NCBI GenBank assembly: GCA_028671895.1
Contig: JAPMAC010000209.1
Location: 20,234,501-20,298,500, forward strand
Direction of reading: 5' to 3'
Source: Oenanthe sinensis
Lineage: Eukaryota > Streptophyta > Magnoliopsida > Apiales > Apiaceae
DNA length: 64,000 nt
The notes beneath the pieces are model-generated. The model did not search any database and had not been told where the DNA came from. It saw only the letters and a program-made list of their open reading frames with translations. The position numbers and the translations under genes were made by a program. This document shows positions 58,600 to 64,000 of the stretch, piece after piece. Every line of letters starts with the position of its first letter. The stretch's first letter is position 1.

Positions 58600-60187
58600 T
58601 GTATTTCACTTGTCAAATAGAAAGGCTCCAGCTCAAGGACCTGAATATAAGACTTAGAGTCCTACATCACCAAAACATCAATTCCTCAAGTAAAGAACTA
58701 GCCACTTGTTCATGACCCTGGAGGTCAATTCAGGGTCCTGAAGGTTGCATCATGGGGTCCTGAAGTGCCATAAATTTTTAACTTGATTTGTGAACATTTG
58801 ACTAGTCATATTCAATATACAACAATGCTTATTTTTCATGTTTTTTTTATGGATTCCACTAAGAAATTATCTTAGAACCATACATAAAAGTTTAAGTCCT
58901 CATAACACGGAACAACCTCCAACCATTAGATTTTGGAAATTACACCAAGAGCCTAATGAAAATAAGCCTCAAACTTTCTAATTTCTAACAAGGACAACCC
59001 GCCTGAGTACATGGAAAAGATCTTCCAAGCTGAGGTCAGTTGCATCCTAAAGCCCCTCGCCGAGGACAACTCGTGGAGTACATAGCAATGGTCTTTAAAA
59101 ATTAACCCCTGAGGGCCTTTAACAATTAACCCCGGAGGGCCTTCTTTAGTACCTGTAGCTGAGTTAAGAACACCTGAACAAAACAAAGTCATCGGCCTCC
59201 GACCTACCTAGGGCATGCCCTCCTTTAGCACAACCAGGGTGCGCCCTCCTCAGGCTGAGTACGACTCCTTATTCTCCTGAAATGATAAAACACACCTTAT
59301 CCTGTTCCAAATATATCAAGGCCTACTAAAAATACCCGAATATTATTTTTGGGTATAATATTTCTATTTTTGGAAATAAAAGACTTAAAATTGATATTGA
59401 TTTCAGTCCTAGACTGTGAAGGAATCTCTACGAATTATACATTAACACCTTCTAGTGCTAATTTATTGATGGAGAAATTTAGGAATAAACAAAACTTGAT
59501 ATTCTTCACCGGAATAAAATCTAACAATACTGAGATTTGTTGTAAAAGTAATTAAAGTACTATGGTGAATGAGTATTGATAGATGAGATTACATGAAATT
59601 AAATTACTATTATTGTTTTGAAAAAGTGAATAAGATTTTCTCTCTACAAGTCCTCTAGCTCCAACTTTTCCAACGCCTTATAATGTGTCATGTATCTCTC
59701 TCTATTAATAATGCACTTTCACATATCAACCCTAAAACTCTTTACAGCAGGATAGGCTCGACCTCTCGTACATGAGGACGCGTCCTAAGCGTGTAAGTCT
59801 GTGTCTTGACATATCATGACTATATCATGGAGTCCTGCACAAGTTACATTTATCCTTGCAGATGCCATCATAACCAAGCCCATGACAAGTGGCTTAAGTA
59901 AAAATTTGAACATAATAAATTCCATACTATTTATTTATTATTATTATAGAGAGTTAAATGGAGTTATTGTAGTTCCATAACTTAAATCATCTAAAAATTG
60001 AAATAAATGCATCTATAAAAAAAGGCCTTACTTCTAGCACAAGTTTATAAAGTTTATTTCAACTGAGTGGTAGTGCTACTGGAAATAATGTTTTTTGATA
60101 ACAATGGATTATCATTTGTTTCAATGATGAAATTAAAACTCTAAGGAACATTCAAATGGTTGAAGAATAGAGTAGTGCAATGGAAAA
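58600..60187. other. intergenic stretch with no recognised gene
   Basis: About 1.6 kb of mixed sequence with short GC-richer patches (58980-59290) between AT-rich parts. Open frames are at most about 79 codons and resemble nothing I recognise. It could include remains of old elements, but I cannot support a specific call. Confidence 0.6.
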
Positions 60188-61601
60188 TGTTAGGGATATG
60201 TAATTTTCCAACTTTGTTTTATTTATGTAAAGCTAACTTGTAATAATTTAGCTTAATTTACTTAGTCTGAAAAGACTAAGTGAAATACATTTTCTAGGCT
60301 AAACAAGATGTTTCTTATAATATCACTTAGACAACAAATTTTCTAACTAAAAATAAATGAAAATAAGTCTTATAAAAAGTACTCCATTTGTCCCATCCAA
60401 TTCTTTATAGTTTCCTTTTTTGGATGTCCCTTTCAATTCTTTACATTTCTAAAAATAGTAAAGTTTTATAATATAAAAACCAACTACACCCACTACTTCC
60501 ATCCACCATACTCACTTTATACCTTAAATATTAACGAGTCTCATTACTTTACTCATTTTTCTTACACTTCTCCCTTACTTTATTCATTTTTCTTATCCTC
60601 CGTGGTAAACCCATTTGTAAAGAAATGGGAGGGTCGGACGGAGTACTATCTAGGACTTAAAATAAATAGAGGTTGTAGAAGTTCATTAATATGTTTATGC
60701 ACAAGTCTACCAAAGTTCTTAACAATATATTCAAAAGATATTGTCTCAATTTTATTCATGAAATCAAGTCTAAGTGACAATAATATTCAAGAAACATTTG
60801 ACATCAGTTTTCTCATGATAGCAAACTTGGTGCTAAGATGAGTTTTAAAGACATCAGGTTTATTGACGATATGTGTGGTGAAGATTGCGACAACAAGTTT
60901 AGCGTAACCTATAATATATTTTCGACAACAAGTTTGGCGGACCTTTTGACCATAATATTTCTCGACAACAAACTTAACAGAGAGAAGACACTCTCACAAC
61001 ATTGGTGCTAAAAGCATGACAGTGCCTTTAGTTAGCTGATAGTCTATTTCAAGATGTAGGATTCAAAAGTGAAACACATGAGTTTCTTCGAGAACTTTTC
61101 AATCCTGTCAAGTTTACTACTGCAACTTGAGAGAACTCGAGCATAAAAATGAAGGATTCATGGAGTTAGATCAAATTACTTAAACTCAAGGGATCACTAT
61201 ATCTGTAGAAAAACAACTTTCTATTTTTAAATGGATTCTAGGATCACAAATAAAGTGCACATATGAGTGAGAAATGTGTGTCCTCATAAACATCATTACT
61301 CATAACATTTTTCTTTAAGCTTTTATAACTCAACTTGTATATTCTCTCAAGTAGTTATAAACAATAGTTATCGCTTTGTTGTTGAATAAGAAACTGAAAT
61401 TTTATTCTAGTTAGTTGTAGCAATAAAATTAATAATAACTTTAATTTTGAAAATACTTTTTTGTGTTGCTTGCTTTTCATTTTCACTGTAGATTCACACA
61501 TTATGTTTGTTGTTAGTGCATGTTATTTTTTATTCCACATTTAAGAAAAAACTATAGTTTTGCATTCAACTCCCCTTCTACGACTCTATTTGAACCTAAC
61601 A
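60188..61601 (+). repeat. decayed Sirevirus 5' LTR (element H) with an internal MITE
   Basis: It starts TGTTAGGG and ends CCTAACA, after an AACTCCCCTTCTACGACTC stretch like the CAACCCCCCTTCT run near the ends of the B and C LTRs. The total is 1,414 bp. Taking out the 262-bp MITE leaves about 1,150 bp, the same as the LTRs of B, C and E. A degenerate primer site and a gag start follow. No matching 3' LTR is in the window. Confidence 0.65.
60382..60643. mobile_element. Stowaway-like MITE inside the H LTR
   Basis: A 262-bp non-coding element. Its ends CTCCATTTGTCCCATCCAAT and, on the other strand, CTCCGTCCGACCCTCCCATT are imperfect terminal inverted repeats. It is flanked by TA at 60380-60381 and 60644-60645. 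The CTCC(G/A)TCC-type end and TA duplication are hallmarks of Tc1/mariner-derived Stowaway MITEs. Confidence 0.75.
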
Positions 61602-61603
61602 AC

Positions 61604-61617
61604 TTGTATCCGAGCAG
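61604..61617 (+). other. degenerate primer binding site of H
   Basis: TTGTATCCGAGCAG follows the LTR end and matches TGGTATCAGAGCAG at 12 of 14 positions. Confidence 0.6.
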
Positions 61618-61649
61618 AATGTTTATTTTTCAAACCTACAAAAATCAAC

Positions 61650-61865
61650 ATGAGTGCAAAGAAAGTTAGCAATATAAATATTTCATCCTTTAACAAGGAA
61701 AACTACAATTTATGAAAAAGAAAGATGATATTTTTCACAAAGACTGTAAATTTACTTTATTTAGGTATTTCTGAGAATAGACCTTTTATTTCTCAAACTT
61801 ACATTCCTGAAACCACAGTAGATGGTGAAACAATACTATCTTATTGGGTTCTTGAAAAAGTTTAA
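61650..61865 (+). pseudogene. gag: gag start of H, truncated
   Basis: The ATG at 61650 gives MSAKKVSNINISSFNKENY, aligned with the D gag start (MSTQKLSNIKIPAFDKNEY). A stop replaces Trp, and a frame change leads into YLGISENRPF and IPETTVDGE, which align with YLGILENGPY and LTPETVSKDGE in D. The match stops near 61865. It is a relic, ending about 240 bp before the ribosomal gene promoter boxes. Confidence 0.75.
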
Positions 61866-62102
61866 AAATATACATCCTTCATTTTATATTAATAGTTCAC
61901 TTTTAAAAAATAACGTATATTAAGAAAATTTATTATTTATAGATTGTACTCATATTTATTGCACTGATTGAATATAATATATGGTATGAAATTGATCTTG
62001 GAAATATAAATTGAAAATGTGTGGAAATAAATATTTAAATATCAAATATCCGATTAAATCAAAACCAAAATAAAATTTTAATATAATAAAATGTACCTAT
62101 AA

Positions 62103-62132
62103 AGCCCAAAGGGGTGCAGGCCGTAAAGCCCA
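62103..62132 (+). promoter_or_regulatory. two site II elements (AGCCCA) upstream of the S8 gene
   Basis: AGCCCA at 62103-62108 and 62127-62132 (TGGGCT on the other strand) lie about 130-160 bp before the ATG. TGGGCY motifs are known TCP-bound elements in promoters of plant ribosomal protein and growth-linked genes. Confidence 0.7.
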
Positions 62133-62141
62133 AACAAGAAG

Positions 62142-62149
62142 TAGGGTTT
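62142..62149 (+). promoter_or_regulatory. telo-box upstream of the S8 gene
   Basis: TAGGGTTT (AAACCCTA on the other strand) lies 10 bp after the second site II element. The pair of site II elements plus a telo-box is the classic promoter layout of plant ribosomal protein genes. Confidence 0.75.
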
Positions 62150-62259
62150 ATGAAAAAAGATATTATACATTATACACACAATACGAACCCGATCTGTGTA
62201 CATTCTCCAGGTCCCCTGTCGTAGATAACTAAGTATACACTTGTCCCTGTACTGCAATC

Positions 62260-63093
62260 ATGGGTATGTATCTATACATTTATAATTCATAGCTGTTATC
62301 TTCTTTACTCTTATTCAAGATTATTTAAGAATACAGTGGTGGTAACATGTTGATAATATTAATACAGGAATTTCCCGTGATTCTATGCACAAAAGGCGTG
62401 CAACTGGTGGGAAAAAGAAGGCTTGGAGGAAGAAGCGAAAGTACTTTCTTTTCTCTATCTCCCCTGCTTTTTTAAATATGTATCTATAACATATGTTTAC
62501 TTACTAGGCTACTTTCTTCGATTTTATTTTGTGAAGTTCTTTTATTAGTCTTGATTTGTATGTTTTCTCGTGTTTTATATCGTACTTGCTGTGATTGATT
62601 ACTATATATTATTTAAATATGTATCAATATCTTTTATACATTTGTAATTGAGATACCCATTGCCATTTGTAATTAAGATGTATAATCTGTTGAGTAACTC
62701 TGTTGTCGTTGCTTAGTTCAGTGTCTGATATTTTTTGATATGTTGTAACGGTTAATTAGGTATGAATTGGGAAGGCAACCTGCAAACACAAAGTTGTCTA
62801 GCAACAAGACTGTTCGAAGGGTGAGGGTAAGAGGTGGAAATGTCAAATGGCGTGCCTTGAGGCTGGATACTGGCAACTACTCTTGGGGTAGTGAGGCTGT
62901 AACTCGAAAGACCAGAATTCTTGATGTTGTCTATAATGCATCTAATAATGAATTGGTTAGGACACAAACATTGGTCAAGGGTGCAATAGTTCAGGTTGAT
63001 GCAGCACCGTTTAAGCAATGGTATCTTCAGCACTACGGTGTTGATATTGGTCGTAAGAAGAAAACTACTGCTGCTGCCAAGAAAGAAGCAGAG
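62260..63093 (+). CDS. RPS8: 40S ribosomal protein S8 (eS8), exons 1-3, 3' end outside the window
   Basis: Exon 1 is just ATGG (62260-62263). Exon 2 is 62368-62440 and exon 3 is 62760-63093. All introns have GT...AG ends (GTATGT, GTACTT and GTATGA donors; ACAG and TTAG acceptors). Together they encode 137 residues beginning MGISRDSMHKRRATGGKKKA and including RQPANTKLSSNKTVRRVRVR and YNASNNELVRTQTLVKGAIV, diagnostic of eS8. The family is about 220 residues in plants, so roughly the last third lies beyond 64000. The product is a small-subunit ribosomal protein acting in 18S rRNA binding and 40S assembly. The splice phase joins cleanly at both junctions, and there is no frameshift or stop. This appears to be a functional gene. 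Confidence 0.95.
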
Positions 63094-64000
63094 GTATGAT
63101 ATGTGAGAAGCTTGTTTCTTTAATTTTCTTTTTGTGATGTAATGCAATTGAATTAATCTCTTTAGTTAAACTATAAAATTTTAATAGAGGTAAATTGGTA
63201 AGTAGTGTATATCGATTTGTAAATACTTGTTTTTCCCGTAGATTTAATATTTACTCAAATTGATTAAGAGATTTATATATCCATTCAGCTTTTTTGTTGT
63301 TGGGTTAAATTCAATATGGTGGTATGGGTCTTGGATGATCCAAGACAAAATATGTCTTGTGTAATAATTATATTTAGATAATTATTATTGATAATAATTA
63401 TATTTAGACAATTATTATAGATGATACGTTTTGGTCAAAATAGTAGGTAGTTTGATACCAAGAATGGTAAGACTTGTGTAACAACTATGGTAAGCGTAAG
63501 ACTTGTATAACATGTATGATATGTCTTGGTGACTAAGTTTGGGATGACTATATATACATAATCATAATATGTTTTATAAGTATGCTTAACATGGATGTTT
63601 AGGTATTGTTTGTTACGTATGTGATAGAAACACGTAGATAATATAATATGGGACGCGTTTTTTTGCGTTTTATAATTTTGTTATGCTTTGATTTAGTTGG
63701 TTATCTCGTATCTTGCTTCCTAACGATATGCACCATTAAAGTTATCTGCTTTTGTCAGTATAAGGTTTTTTTCATGCAGTTCTAAGATTGCAAAAATCTA
63801 AGAATGCAACCATGTAACATATATATGTCGTTTTTTTGTTGGTAAAATGAAGATTACGCGCTTTGTATGCTGTTTTTATAAGATTCTGAGATTATTAAAA
63901 AATGCCTTACCAAATGTGTACTGTTAAGTGTTATGTTTCTTTATCCAAATGAAGAGTAAACTGATTTCACGAGAGATGATGATTGGTACTTGAGCTATGA
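63094..64000 (+). other. intron 3 of the S8 gene, continuing past the window
   Basis: GTATGA donor at 63094. The remaining 907 bases are AT-rich, and I find no segment encoding the expected C-terminal third (KKSNH, GRLLACISSRPGQCG-type sequence). Direct repeats of ATAATTATATTTAGAYAATT lie at about 63363-63421. Nothing else is evident. Confidence 0.65.

Noticed and set aside
58600..60187. Small open frames (59192-58953 on the minus strand, 59349-59555 on the plus strand)
   Set aside because: They are shorter than 80 codons, have no recognised motif, no conserved start context and no neighbours that suggest function.
60602..60841. 79-codon plus-strand frame at the MITE right end
   Set aside because: It starts inside the MITE and runs into H LTR sequence, with no homology visible.
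62752..63147. 131-codon minus-strand frame opposite S8 exon 3
   Set aside because: It is a shadow of the well-supported ribosomal protein exon. It has no start context or homology of its own.

Overview
This is a plant nuclear window, probably from a eudicot and perhaps an asterid (inferred from its retrotransposon content). It is almost wholly nested Ty1/copia LTR retrotransposons. The only host gene is at the right edge: 40S ribosomal protein S8 (eS8), with three exons in view and the 3' end outside the window. I saw no bacterial, organellar, tRNA or CRISPR features.

The layout from left to right is as follows. A1 (1-3868, +) is the 3' part of a copia element with 1.7-kb LTRs. G (3869-6188, -) is the 5' LTR and leader of another copia element, inserted in B. 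B (6189-12688, +) is the 3' part of a Sirevirus-like copia element: end of pol, spacer, long extra 'env-like' ORF, PPT and LTR. C (12689-13944 and 50585-about 54150, +) is an older Sirevirus whose env-like ORF was hit first by B and then by D. D (13945-50584, -) is a full Sirevirus with TSD ATGTC. It is split by A2 (22235-31579, +, TSD GCTTT) and by E (34209-47226, -, TSD GGGGC), another full Sirevirus. F (about 54144-58599, -) is a decayed copia element. H (60188-about 61865, +) is a decayed Sirevirus 5' LTR and gag start carrying a Stowaway-like MITE. The ribosomal protein gene starts at 62260.

The four Sireviruses with a visible 3' half (B, C, D, E) share the order gag, pol, spacer, env-like ORF, PPT, LTR. 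The env-like products have a conserved N-terminal domain of about 250 residues, a charged low-complexity middle with nuclear-localisation-like basic clusters, and a coiled-coil-rich C-terminal part. I see no signal peptide or membrane segment, so 'env-like' describes position only.

The most unusual signal is that each family has its own palindrome, multiplied both in the LTR and in the spacer just before the env-like ORF. In D this is a 44-bp hairpin with 20-nt arms and a 4-nt loop, seen about twelve times. In B, C and E it is a short TATCNATCGATNGATA-type palindrome, which also recurs inside coding linkers of E gag, pol and env-like genes as Pro-Ser-Ile/Met-Asp repeats. In B and E a TATAAATA box lies about 145-150 bp before the env-like ATG, just downstream of the palindrome cluster. 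This suggests an internal promoter for the third ORF.

Most element genes are broken by stops and frameshifts. The clearest exception is the 749-codon env-like ORF of D. All divergence figures are counts by eye.
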